A stretch of 64,000 bases of DNA from Aquarana catesbeiana. Its lineage: Eukaryota > Chordata > Amphibia > Anura > Ranidae. Below, in pieces: positions 11,412 to 21,788 of the stretch. The first letter of the stretch is position 1; every line of letters starts with the position of its first letter. The stretch covers positions 206,487,609 to 206,551,608 of the forward strand of contig NC_133332.1 of the NCBI RefSeq assembly GCF_042186555.1, written 5' to 3'. Both the position numbers and the translations under genes were made by a program. The notes below the pieces were generated by a model. That model saw only the letters and a program-made list of their open reading frames with translations. It had not been told where the DNA came from and made no database searches.

Positions 11412-12419
11412 TAACATTACTGTGTATTAGGATTGGACAGCTATTCTGACAAGGAAAGCAGATAAATTTGTGTTCCTGTCTGACAAGTGGTAGCAGTAAA
11501 AGGCTAATAGTGCTTTACCCATGCAAGCAAGGTATCTGTGGTCGATATTTTCTTTCCTTTAAATATAAAAATGTCAAATTTCTAAGAAAGTACAGGCCAC
11601 CCACCCCTTGACTTCTGAAATGCCCTGCTAGCCAATCCTGCCTTGCTTCCAGTCCCAGTGTTTGGTTTATAACATAAAATTGATATGGATCCCGACTATA
11701 TTGCTGTGACTAAAGAAAAATATGGTCCTGCTCAACTAGGTCTGAAGGACAAAAAAGTGGGTTATGGCATTTTTTTTGCAGAATTAGCATTCTTCCTCTC
11801 CAATCTAACCACAGAACGTGTGATCTCTATAACTAATTCTGTTGTGGCAAGAGGGCTGTAACTTACGGTCTCAGTAGAATAGGCAACAAGTGACTCGATC
11901 AAAAACTTGTGCAGATCTTGACAGATGAACATCAAATAGGTAAAAAAAAAAAATCATAGTGGGTCTAGCTCCATCAGAATGCAGTACATGTGATGAATGG
12001 AGGCTAAAGCATGAAGAAGAAGGATGGAACTAACTATATAGAGCATCTGCTAGCTACAGAGTGAGGTAGGGACAAGACTATTAAAAGCAAACAAATCAAC
12101 AATGCATGTGTAATATGATACTCCCTGTTGAAATCTATCATTTTAAATATTAAAACAATTGAAAATCAAGTCCAAACATTAAGTGAAGATTCAATTCCAG
12201 GAAAAATATCAAAGAGAAGAAAAGGGAGAACAAGAGAATGCAAGCATTGACATACTATAAAACTTGAAATTCACTACTGGTGTCTGTAAGATGGCACAGA
12301 AGACAGTTTATTAGTATATCTTTAGAGGGAAAGGCACCAACATTCACCAGTCCTTTTACCTCACTTTGAATCAAGTTCTTCAGAGGGGAAGGCAGCAACA
12401 AGCACCACTCCTTCTTAAC
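11412..12419. other. Noncoding stretch with one dispersed repeat pair member
   Basis: The block at about 11853-11950 (ACGGTCTCAGTAGAAT, GTGACTCGATC, CAGATCTTGACAGATGAACAT) is shared in the same orientation with 18468-18580. A short open frame just upstream (about 11690-11860) was not recognised. At 12320-12440 two degenerate tandem units of about 59 bp share CTCACTTTGAATCAAGTT. Confidence 0.55.
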
Positions 12420-13075
12420 TCACTTTGAATCAAGTTATTGGTTTAGAAGATGAATCCTATTCAATGGTGGGATGTGCTTTGCAGAAACAGAATGCAGTGG
12501 CAGAATGCAGTACAGAAATGCAGTGGCTGATACTGCACAGGTGTCATGATCAGCCAGGTTGGGGGTTAGGCACATTGATCAGGTTTGAAGAACCGTCTGA
12601 TTCATTCTACTTTGTTACTGACATACACGTAGAACTGTTTTGTTTGGTTGTGTATGTATGTATGTAACTATCTTGCTGTCTGTGTAAAAGTGAAAAGATT
12701 CTATTTTAAAACCTATTTCATGTTTTATAAGCTCAGCAATTTAAATGACTAACATTGCTGCACAAAGTTCAAGCCTTGGAATGGCATGTTCTAGTTTTGT
12801 GGTCAGCTTGGGCTAACCAAGGGCAAAACCCACACTTTGTCTCTTGGATCTATAACTTTAAGGCAGGCTACAGCAGCTACAGTTTCAATGGAGGCTTCAG
12901 AAAAAAAACATGGATTTCTCTTCTGGTGGCATTCGTTAGGGATGCATAAATGTAGGAGCTCAATGTTTGAAGTTATTCTAGTGCTTTCAGGGACTCTTTC
13001 CATGATTGCTTTTTTGTTGTTTCTCTCTCGGTAATGGGATGTCCCAATATGTGTTTTCAGATGTAAGCTGTCTTA

Positions 13076-14795
13076 AGCCTCACGATAGGACTTTGTACAA
13101 ACTTTCCCGTGGATTTTTGTACAAAGGGCGTTGGCCTTAAACTAATTAAGCATACACACGGCAGGACTTTTTCATCCAACTTTCACCAAATCACGTGGTT
13201 TTTCAGCTCTTTACTGCCACCCCTTGGTCAACTTCTGTATAGGTGAGATTTGACACCTGCGAGCCCAGTCGCGGGAGCCAGCACCGAGCTGGCTCCCTCA
13301 TCGGGAAAGGAAAAATGTTTTTTTTTTCCTTTTGTGATGAGCGACAAGCATTGCCGACAGGTGTTTGGTATGAATCATGAGGGGGAACTCCACGCCAAAT
13401 TTTAAATAAAAAACCGGCATGGGTTCCCCTCCAGGAGGATACTAGGCCCTTGGGTCTGGTATGGATTTTAAGGGGAACCCCCTATGCTGAAAAAACAGCG
13501 TGGGGGTCCCCCCCAAAATCCATACCAGACCCTTATCCGAGCATGCAGCCCGGCCGGTCAGGAAAGGGGGTGGGGACGAGCGAGCACCCAGTGACCCCAC
13601 CCCCTTATGACATCACAGTCCCATCATGCCCCGGGACTGTGATGTCATAAGGGGCGGGGTCACCAGGTGACATCACCCGGTGACCACGCCCCATGCCTAT
13701 ATAAGTCATTGCACACCTCACACACAGCATTACAGTGGGAGAGAGCATCGTGTCAACATCAGAAGAAGAGAAGAGGGCACAAGACGATGGAGAAGACCGG
13801 GCCACCGCTAGCAAAAGAGTGGCAAAAGAGCAGAAGATAGCGGAGGAGCCCGGAAGAAGAACAAGAGACCGGGAGAAGAAGCCAGACACCGGGAGAAGAG
13901 GCCGGAGAGCGGGAGAGGAACTGGACACTGGGAGAACAGAGTGGAGTGTGTAGTGTGTAGTGTAGTGTGTGTAGTGTGTTTTTTTTAATTGACACTTTGT
14001 TCCCCAGGTGAATGGGTAGGGGTACGATGTACCCCATACTCATTCACATAGGGTGGGGGCCGGGATCTGGGGGCCCCCTTATTAAAGGGGGCTCCCGGAT
14101 TCCGATAAGCCCTCCGCCCGCAGACCCTGACAACCAACAGCCAGGGTTGTCGGGAAGAGGCCCTTGTCCTCAACAACATGGGGACAAGGTGCTTTGGGGA
14201 GGGGGGCCGCAGGGCGCCCCCCTGCCCCAAAGCGCCCACCCCCCATGTTGAGGGCATGCAGCCTGGTACGGCTCAGGAGGGGGGGCGCTCGCTTGTCCCC
14301 ACCCCCTTTCCTGACCGGCCGGGCTGCGTGCTCGGATAAGGGTCTGGTATGGCTTTTGGAGGGACCCCCACGCCTTTTTTTCGGCGTAGGGGGTTCCCCT
14401 TAAAATCCATACCAGACCTAAGGGCCTGGTATGCTCCCAGAGGGGAATTCCCTCTCATGCTCGCTGCAATAGGAAAATGTGTTTTTCCTATTGCAGCCAG
14501 CGCGAGATGTACAGTACCGTGTCGCCGAGAATCAGCGCGATGGGATCGTGCTGGAAACATTCTCGCAGGCAGGTACTGTAGTTTGTACAAAAGTCTGATG
14601 GCTTTGTGTACACACAATCGGACTTTGCTCCATCGGACTTTTGTTGCCGGAAAGTTTGTTCATTCGCACAGCCAACAAAAGTCCGATGAAAACTGAAAAA
14701 GTTTGTCCGATGGAGCATATACACGGTCGGATGTTGCCCCAAAACAGCTAATTTGCATGTTTGTTGTCAAAAAGTCCAATCGTGTGTATGGGCCT
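13076..14795. mobile_element. Harbinger-like non-autonomous element with long inverted arms, TSD TTA
   Basis: Flanked by TTA at 13073-13075 and 14796-14798. The right end reads outward to CGTGTGTATGGGCCT. The left end (AGCCTCACG) matches its reverse complement if about six bases are deleted. Inside, arms near 13390-13600 and 14270-14455 are inverted copies rich in CTGGTATGGATTTT, GGGGTCCCCC and GGTCAGGAAAGGGGGTGG. The centre holds a palindrome, a TATA box and a repetitive charged open frame (13735-13953) that I do not consider a proven gene. Related GC-rich sequence lies at 42190-43160. Confidence 0.7.
13601..13705 (+). promoter_or_regulatory. Palindrome plus TATA box, putative Pol II promoter in the element
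   Basis: Arms 13601-13621 and 13634-13654 form a near-perfect palindrome carrying TGACATCA and its mirror, one base from a CRE (TGACGTCA). About 45 bp further is TATATAAG (13698-13705) followed by a CA-rich stretch. The related block at 42.2-42.5 kb also has a TATA-like sequence (TTTATAAC near 42324) and an AATAAA near 42470. Promoter function is inferred. Confidence 0.4.
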
Positions 14796-15299
14796 TTAGA
14801 CTGTCTTTGATCTTACCCTGAATGGTAAAGGGTGCTATGAAACCTATAGGATTGTAGATGCTGTTGTGTTCACAGCAGACAAAACTCCTCGCTTGAAGGG
14901 CTTTTCACAAGTTGATACTTGAAATGTGAACATCTCTTGGCTGACATTCCAAGGCAGACGGCTACGTTGAGACTACGTTGCATAGGGGAAAGATCCATTC
15001 CTAGCCCAAATCCCTTTACACTAACAGCATGGTCATCAGAGGGAAAGGCTTTCCTTACCTTGTCACTGTTAAGAGACAATTTTGTGAAGCCTGAGGTTGC
15101 AAGTGGCAAGCATATCCTAAGTTCTCCTGAGAGAATCAATCAATTCTCCTGTAGGCAGAGATTTCAGCTCATCTACATAGAAATTATTTTCCACAAATTC
15201 ACATTTATCAAATCTGAATTCCTTTTTACCTTCTTGAGCTATTATTCTCAGCCCATAAATTGTTACAGCAGGAGAAGAGCTTTTACCGAAGACATGTAC

Positions 15300-15625
15300 T
15301 TTCAGTTGGTAGGGAGGAAGGGGAACAGCACTTCTAAGTGCAATAGTTTAAAAAACACTTTAATTGGTAAAAGTAAACAACTTACAAGAGTAGAAGAAAT
15401 CGCATTTTGTAAAATCATATATGTCTCGCTGTGCACTTCCCGGATTGTCCCGCTGGGTGTCTCTTTGTCCAAGCTGGTGGCTGCGCCAGTGGATTACAGC
15501 ACTGACCGCAGTGCTTGCGGAGGCTGAGGACGCTGAAGACCAAAAGGTGACGTCACTTCCGGGATGAGGTGACACGCGTTCGGAGCATGCATGCTCCTTC
15601 GTCAGGCCATGCTGGGGGCCATCTA
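15300..15625 (-). mobile_element. Penelope-like element fragment (inferred), second copy
   Basis: On - the segment has a hammerhead-like core (15605-15571) and then, about 200 nt on, an AT-rich block (TTTACCAATTAAAGTG near 15370). This matches the layout at 7.1-7.5 kb and 44.8-45.1 kb. It abuts a TA microsatellite. No protein-coding portion seen. Confidence 0.45.
15571..15605 (-). ncRNA. Hammerhead-ribozyme-like motif 2, one core base missing
   Basis: On -: CTGACGA, a perfect stem II of GGAGCATG and CATGCTCC, then GAAC where GAAAC is expected, then GCGTGTC. Stem II is strong but the lost adenine in the core would be expected to impair cleavage, so this is probably a decayed copy. Confidence 0.45.
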
Positions 15626-15631
15626 CGATGT

Positions 15632-15633
<2 letters not shown>

Positions 15634-15685
<52 letters not shown>
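15634..15685. repeat. (TA)26 microsatellite
   Basis: 52 bp of uninterrupted TA dinucleotides. At about 15800-15850 a separate 24 bp unit (CATAAGTTCTTATATATGCT and following) is tandemly duplicated. Confidence 0.95.
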
Positions 15686-15686
<1 letters not shown>

Positions 15687-16339
15687 TGGAGCACAGATTT
15701 TCCAGCCCTATTGTTCATAGAGTACCTTCTAGTATTGGAACCGGCTGCTCTTAAGTGTTGACATCCTTTATAGATCCAGAGACTTTCTTATAGACTTTTC
15801 CATAAGTTCTTATATATGCTTTCCCATAAGTTCTTATATATGCTTTCATCAACTTTTTATATGTATGCAAGGGCAACCTAGTTGACCTGTGGGATTCTCC
15901 CCTTTGTGCGCCAAATATCCATCCCTGTACTTTCAGTTGGTAGTCTATGATTTTTTTGCTGACACACATGCCATAGGTATATCTGGAAATACACCCCAAA
16001 ACACATTCTGCTACTTATACTTCTCCCAAGTATGGGGATACCACATGAGTGAGTAGCCGCGTACAGGGGCCGAAAACCAATGGCCGTGGGCTGAATAAGA
16101 AAAAAAGAGAGAATTTCCTTGATTCACGTTGATCAATGTGGATGAAGAAATCTATGCCAGAAAAAGCGTATGGTATGCTCAAAATTAGAATATTCCTCCA
16201 CACATCCATCCACTCTTATAATGTTGGGCATAAATGTAATGTTCTTTTTTTTTTTTTTTCTTTCAGCGCATGACCTAACAGATTCTTCCATTCACATCAA
16301 TCCATGTAGATGAAGAAATCTCTCCTAATGCTTGGGCAT

Positions 16340-18450
16340 ACACATTCTTTTTTAAACTGCAGATGGAGAAATATGGCTTTATCGTTTAGTCATTAAAATC
16401 TACGCCTCCCATATAAAGATTATAGTCGTGGACATAGAGGGGCTATTTAATGACACAAAATGCCGTGCTAATTTGGGCCATTGTGTGTGGGTGAATGGAA
16501 GACAGGATGAATACTTCCTATTTGTCCTTCCACTTCACTGTGAGTAGTTATTCATTCTGCAAGCAGGCAGTCTCCCCATTTCTGAGTGGGGTGTTAACAA
16601 GCTATTGGGGGAAGCCTCAGCGATTAGATTGCATGGTGCCACAGCAGCCAATTTCTTTAACCACTTACCGACCGCTGCACGACTATATACGTCCTGACTT
16701 TGAAGAGGGATATCTCAGTAATGGCAGCAGCTGCTGCCACAACCAAGGTATCCATCTCTTCAGCCGGCGGTTCAGTTAATGATCATGGTGGTCTCTTGTG
16801 GCTGATTCGCCATGAGATCACCGTTATTGGTGGCGGGAGAGGGGCCCCCCTCCCGCCGCTCTCCTGTGCCCTCCGCCGCTTACCGGAGCCATTGGCAGCA
16901 GCGGAGGAGATCGGGACCTGTCCATGGCTGGGTATGGAGACGAGTGAGGCTAAGATAGCCCCCACCCGTCTCTATACCATAGCAGGGCGGAGGCGGCGTC
17001 AAAACGTCACTTCCACCTATACGTCTTAAAGGCACATTTTTCTGTTGTCATTTCTTTCAAATGACAACATTTTTTTTTCTTTTATTGCATTTAAGTCCAA
17101 ATATGAGATCTGAGGACTTTTTGACCCCAGATCTCATATTTAATGTCATGCTTTTTTCTATTACAAGGGATGTTTACAGTAATGGGAATAAAAGTGACCC
17201 AATTTAAAAAAAAAAAAAAAAAGTATAAAAATAAATAAAATAAAATAAATAAGGAAAAAAATTTTTTTAAAGTGCTCCGTCCCGGCGAGCTTGCGCGCAG
17301 AAGCGAACGCATACGTCAGTAGTGCCCGCATATGAAAACAGTGGTCAAACCACACATGTGAGGTATCGTTGTGATCGTTAGAGCGAGAGCAATAATTCTA
17401 TCCCTAGACCTCCTCTGTAACTCAAAACATGCAGCCTGTATAATTTTTTAAACATCGCCTATGGAGATTTTTAAGGGTAAAAGTTTGACGCTATTCCACT
17501 AGCGGGAGCAATTTTGAAGCGTGACATGTTGGGTATCAATTTACTCAGCGTAATATTATCTTTCACGATATAAAAAAAATTGGGCTAACTTTACTGTTGT
17601 CTGATTTTTTTTATTCAAAAAAGTGAATTTTTTCCCAATGTATGATGTTTGGGGGTTCTAAGTAATTTTCTAGCAAAAAAACGTGTTTTTAACTTGTAAA
17701 CACCGAATCTGAAAAAGAGGCCTGGTCTTAAAGTGATTAATGAACAATTGTCTAAAAAGTGGCACATTTGTATAAAAGTTGTCCACGTACAAATGGTACC
17801 CCTTTAGGAACAAGGGTGACACCAAGTCCCATACTATCTTGCCACTGCTCCTCATGTAGTCTGGGCATCTGGGGGGGGTCTCCACTGTCATTTCCCTCAT
17901 AAATTCTAAAACAATATGTATAGCCTGTGGCCCTTTCACAGAGCTTATACAGTTTGACCCCATATCTGGCACGGTTGCTGGATTGATATTGATTAATTGC
18001 AAGCCTGACAGTAAAATGTGCTAGGGACTCATCTATGCAGATGTTTTGTTGGGGCTTTTGCACATCTGCAAAGTTTTAGTAAAGGAGATTTATAAGGGGC
18101 TGAATTTTGTGAAGCTGGTCATGGTCAGTGTCACCCCGAGGACGATAGAGGGTATTGTCATTGAAATGCATAAAACGCATCATTATCTCATAACTTTTTC
18201 TGTCCATTGCAGCAGAGAACATGGGTATATGATAAATTGGGTCTGTGGGCCAATATGACTGCAATCCATTCATTTTGTAATGCCCATGTTAAGGGTTAGG
18301 CATAAAAAAAAATTATTTCGGAAACTGTAATAGGTTTCCAATTGAATGGCCTGGCAAAGTATGAATTTGGGTTGGCAGCAATGTATTGTTATACATTGAA
18401 ATTACTTTGGTCCACAATAAGATTATAGAGATCTTCAGTGAAAAAAAATT
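16340..18450 (-). pseudogene. piggyBac transposase pseudogene, interrupted at a TTAA
   Basis: From 18450 on -: FFTEDLYNLIVDQSNFNV, stop, SYFARPFNWKPITVSEI, LTLNMGI, then SYWPTDPIYHIPMFSAAMDR. The DDE_Tnp_1_7 core follows: first Asp in ICIDESLAHFT, then RARYGVKLYKLCERATGYTY, second Asp in YVDNFYTNVPLFRQLF. The frame then enters the insertion at 17740-17657 side. Beyond it, from 16656, the protein resumes as CGTMQSNR, stop, GFP, with NTPLRNGE, VKWKDK and EVFILSSIH. The third Asp is in YMGGVDFND near 16400. All three catalytic Asp positions can be traced, but there are multiple stops and frameshifts. The encoded enzyme would cut and paste at TTAA. Confidence 0.85.
16661..17736. mobile_element. 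Non-autonomous piggyBac element, TSD TTAA
   Basis: TTAA flanks both ends (16657-16660 and 17737-17740). The left end reads CCACTTACCGACCGC and the right end, reverse complemented, TCACTTTAAGACCAGG, which share CCACTT..GACC-type ends. It lies inside the piggyBac transposase pseudogene. An internal hairpin at about 17097-17141 (AAATATGAGATCTG and its complement) is conserved-looking. No coding capacity seen; the T- and A-rich tracts at 17060-17270 hold nothing else. Confidence 0.8.
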
Positions 18451-18467
18451 TGTGGTAAGATAGCTGT

Positions 18468-18580
18468 AATTTACGGTCTCAGTAGAATTGTCGGACAGTG
18501 ACTCGATCCAAATGTTATCTTGAAGTTTTAATCGAAAACTTATGCAGATCTTGACAGATGAACATAAGATAGGTCAAAAA
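18468..18580 (+). repeat. Dispersed repeat, partner of 11853-11950
   Basis: Shares TACGGTCTCAGTAGAAT, AGTGACTCGATC and CAGATCTTGACAGATGAACA with the block near 11860. It lies immediately upstream (on -) of the piggyBac pseudogene, so it may be part of that element's untranslated region. Confidence 0.6.
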
Positions 18581-18633
18581 ATTGTAGTGTGTTTAAATCT
18601 GAATAAAGCCTAATGCCATTTTGGTCTCTATAG

Positions 18634-20019
18634 CAGTGTTTCTCAACCGGGGTTCTGCGAGAGGTCCCCAGGGGTTCCTCCATGATCCGCCGTTCATCAC
18701 AAGCAGATGAATGGCAGATCACATCCCCAAACATGTGACAGCATGTGGAAGAAAACTGACATCACTGTCCTGCGCATGTTGCGAGCAGCCCTCTCCCATT
18801 CATCCCAGGAGCCTGTGTGTGGGGGACAGGAGAGGAGGGAAGGACAAGAATCGGCGCGCAAGATACCATTGCAATCCAGCAGCTTCCCTAAGCATCTCTG
18901 TATGGAGGTTCACGGTACACCCTTACAGATGCCAGCATTTTACCATCCAGTTTTCTCCTGCCCCCCACCCCGTACTATACTTTCCTCCTCTGGCCCCCCT
19001 GCACTATTCTCTGCTGGCCCTCTTTACTACTTTACTATTCTCCCCTGGCCCCCCTATACTATTCTCCCCTGCCCCCCCTATACTATTCTCTCCTGGCCCC
19101 CCTGTACTATTTCTTCCTGCCTCCGGCCTGTACTATTCTCTCCTGGCTACCCTGTATTCTTCTCCCCAGACCCCCCTGTACTGTTCCCCCCTGGCCCCCC
19201 TGTACTGTTCCCCCCTGGCCCCCCTGTACTGTTCTCTCCTGCCCCCCAGTACTATTCTCTCCTGGCCCCCCTGTATTGTCCCCCCCCCTGCCCCCATACT
19301 ATCCTCGCTTGCCCCCCTGTACTATAAAGTTCTCTCCCGGCCTCCCCTTCCTCACCCCCTGTATTATTCTTTCCTGGCTCTCTGTACTATTCTCTTCTGG
19401 CCCCCCTATACTATTCTCTTCTGGCCCCCCTATACTATTATCTCCTGGCCCCCCTATACTATTATCTCCTGGCCCCCCTATACTATTATCTCCTGGCCCC
19501 CCTATACTATTATCTCCTGGCCCCCCTTAGGTTTGACCCACAATTGAGCATCTGTGCAAAAAAAGCAAGCAAGCTTCACATTAAGGAGGTAAGTTTTAAT
19601 ATGTATTCTATTGCTTAATGCTATTTCTCTCCCGGCCTCCCCTTCCTCACCCCCTGTATTATTCTTTCCTGGCTCTCTGTACTATTCTCTTCTGGCCCCC
19701 CTATACTATTCTCTTCTGGCCCCCCTATACTATTATCTCCTGGCCCCCCTATACTATTATCTCCTGGCCCCCCTTAGGTTTGACCCACAATTGAGCATCT
19801 GTGCAAAAAAAGCAAGCAAGCTTCACATTAAGGAGGTAAGTTTTAATATGTATTCTATTGCTTAATGCTATTTCTAAGCATAATTGTTGTTATATCTACA
19901 GCTCGCTGATCACACCGATGTTCCGTGACCTGTAGATAAAAAAAATAGTTCAGGGGTTCCCCAAGCTCTCAGACTTGTCGCCAGGGGTTCCTCAAAGGTA
20001 AAAAGCTTGAGAAACACTG
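18634..20019. mobile_element. hAT non-autonomous transposon, TSD CTCTATAG
   Basis: Exact 8 bp duplications CTCTATAG at 18626-18633 and 20020-20027. Ends read CAGTGTTTCTCAACCGGGGT on the left and TTGAGAAACACTG on the right, typical hAT termini. Subterminal CCCCAGGGGTTCCTC occurs at both ends. No transposase domain; the interior is mostly a minisatellite and a segmental duplication. Confidence 0.92.
18960..19874. repeat. Minisatellite (CCCCCYRTACTATTMTCTCCTGG-like) and tandem segmental duplication
   Basis: About 23 bp units built on CCCCCTATACTATT and CTCCTGGC run from about 18960 to 19530. A block of about 250-290 bp including the last units plus AGGTTTGACCCACAATTGAG is repeated in tandem (about 19330-19624 and 19625-19874). 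The proline-rich frames across it are by-products of the repeat. Confidence 0.85.
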
Positions 20020-20027
20020 CTCTATAG

Positions 20028-21468
20028 GATAGGGATAGTAGTACACTGGTTTTTGCACTGATAATTTTAGGAATGGGGCTTTTGTCACTATTTCCCCAAA
20101 TGTCCATGACTACCTATGCCTAATCTCAAGCAAACGTAGCATTAGCTTTACTTTGACCAAGCTGTAAAACTTTTCCTACACCTTATAATGAACCTTTAAA
20201 ATCTAGCCTAATACTTAATATTATATCAATGCATTATGATGGTATCACTAGTTTGCAAAAGTGTATCTAAAGGCACTAGGAGAGAAAGTTAACTGAAATA
20301 CAATATTTACAGTTGTCACTGGAACAGGAGGTGAGTGAAAATTTTCCAAATGGACACCTATTTCCGTGACAACTAGGAGAGGATTTTCCCTCACACTGGA
20401 GAGGTTTTGTCTCACTTCCTGTTGTGTCTGCATGACAGAAAACAATGTAAATCTCTCTAATTGGATACAGAGACGAGCAACAAAGGAAAACCTGAAAGCA
20501 GTTTTAACTATTCCATACACTATACAAAAGAAAAAATCTTTAGATATACTTTAACTATAAATTCTGATTCAGAAATAGAACTGAACATTTACTGAGTGCT
20601 GTTTCAGTGGTTTATGACCTTGAGAAGAATTTGTGCATCAGAGTCTGTCAACAAAAACCTAAAATAGAATTTGCCCCTATAGTGGATAGTTCTTGTGAGA
20701 GCCAGGAATTGTGCTGCTTTCTGAATTGGCATCCTCCTCAGACACAGTGGGGTGAGATCAGTAATAGACTTTCTTAAACATGGTTCATCAATTTTCTTAA
20801 CTGTCCCTGGTCTGAGATTTATACTCACCTAAAAGTGCATTGTCTAATTAGCCAATTGATTAATAGGTCAGTGTTTCATTTTACTTGCCTTGTCGGATAT
20901 TAGCGACTTAAAATAAATCCACCACTAAAGCAGCCCGCTTGGTTCTGTATAATTAACTAACAGGTATCTCATTAGCTTTGACTTTCCCGAGTATCAGAAA
21001 AGTGCACACTTAACACCTTAGGAGTCACCTCAGGATGATATAGGGAGGCTGGCTGATTTCTCAATGAGTTTAGTAGAAACCTCAGGTTATGGTTGCTGGT
21101 GCACAGTCCTTGAAAACTGATAAGTCAGGGGTGTCAAACCTGTGGCTCAAGATGGCTATGAATGCGGCCTAACACAAAATCGTAAACCTAATTAAAAATT
21201 TGTTTTTTTTTTCGGGGGAGTTTTTTTGTAAAAATGCATTTACATTTAGCGAACACATGTGGCTGAAGAAAAATTTGACTGTGTATCTTTACTGGACTTC
21301 TATAAGTTTTATTTTCTCAAGAAAAATCTCCCACTCTTCACAATCACACCCTATTGATGTCGTCAGCTTTCGGCAGCACCAATATTTTGTGAGCAACTAT
21401 TGTCAAGGACCAAGCACAAAAAGGACAAAATTAGAACAAAAATATCTAATGAGTACCTTGAGACTTCA
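20028..21468. other. Noncoding stretch
   Basis: No gene supported. Near 21128 the sequence CAGGGGTGTCAAACCTGTGG looks like one end of another hAT element (compare GAGTTTGACACCCCTG at 38901-38916), but no matching partner end was found. An open frame at 21200-21505 is not recognised. Confidence 0.4.
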
Positions 21469-21788
21469 GACCCCTTTCACACGGGACGGATCCGTCATGA
21501 TCTGACCCGTGAACCTCCGCTTGCTCAGCGGGGAGCGCTCTGTTGATCCCCGCTGAGCCGGCGGATGACAGGGACCGCCCTGTCAGATCTCCGCTCTCCC
21601 CTATGGGGGATCGGATGAACACGGACCGTCTGTCTGTGTTCATCCGATCCGCTCTGCAGACGGAAAGAAAAATAGGATTTTCCTCTGTCTGCAGAATCGG
21701 ACCATGCGGGGACAGATGATATCGGGTGTCAGCGGATGAAAACGGATAGATGAAATACGGACATACGGTCCGCACGTGTGAAAGGGGC
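21469..21788. mobile_element. MITE with GACCCCTTTCACACG ends
   Basis: The left end GACCCCTTTCACACGGGACG pairs with the right end, reverse complemented GGCCCCTTTCACACGTGCGG. Internally it has further inverted GGATCGGATGAACACGG-type segments. The duplication is unclear. Noncoding. Confidence 0.65.

Larger units (their letters stand above)
12420..15265 (-). pseudogene. BEL/Pao retrotransposon pol remnant, split by an insertion
   Basis: Upstream part (15265-14799): BEL/Pao-type RT end with YGLRIIAQEG, ENNFYVDELKSLPTGEL (the catalytic YVDD box has lost a residue), CNLRLHKIVS, then AFPSDDHAVSVKG and YNPIGFIAPFTIQGKI. Downstream part (13072-12420): LTSENTYWD, a degenerate linker, then RNase H-like EASIETVAAVACLKVIDPRD, CAAMLV-type and FYTDSKIV-type segments. 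Many stops and frameshifts. Removing the element at 13076-14795 with one TTA brings the two parts together at the point expected for the family (QGKIKDSL then RQLTSENTYWD). Integrase, gag and LTRs were not found. No host gene lies in this interval. Confidence 0.75.

Noticed and set aside
11690..11860. Possible host exon (frame reading DYIAVTKEKYGPAQLG)
   Set aside because: Short, without clear splice sites or recognised homology, and next to a dispersed repeat.
14919..15527. 202-codon open frame on +
   Set aside because: It is antisense to the BEL/Pao remnant and then crosses into the Penelope-like segment; a shadow frame.
18707..19547. Proline/tyrosine-rich 206 and 278 codon frames
   Set aside because: They lie over the hAT element's internal minisatellite and have no independent support.
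21128..21468. A complete hAT element beginning at CAGGGGTGTCAAACC
   Set aside because: Only one terminus is visible; no inverted partner or 8 bp duplication was found, so only the end is noted.
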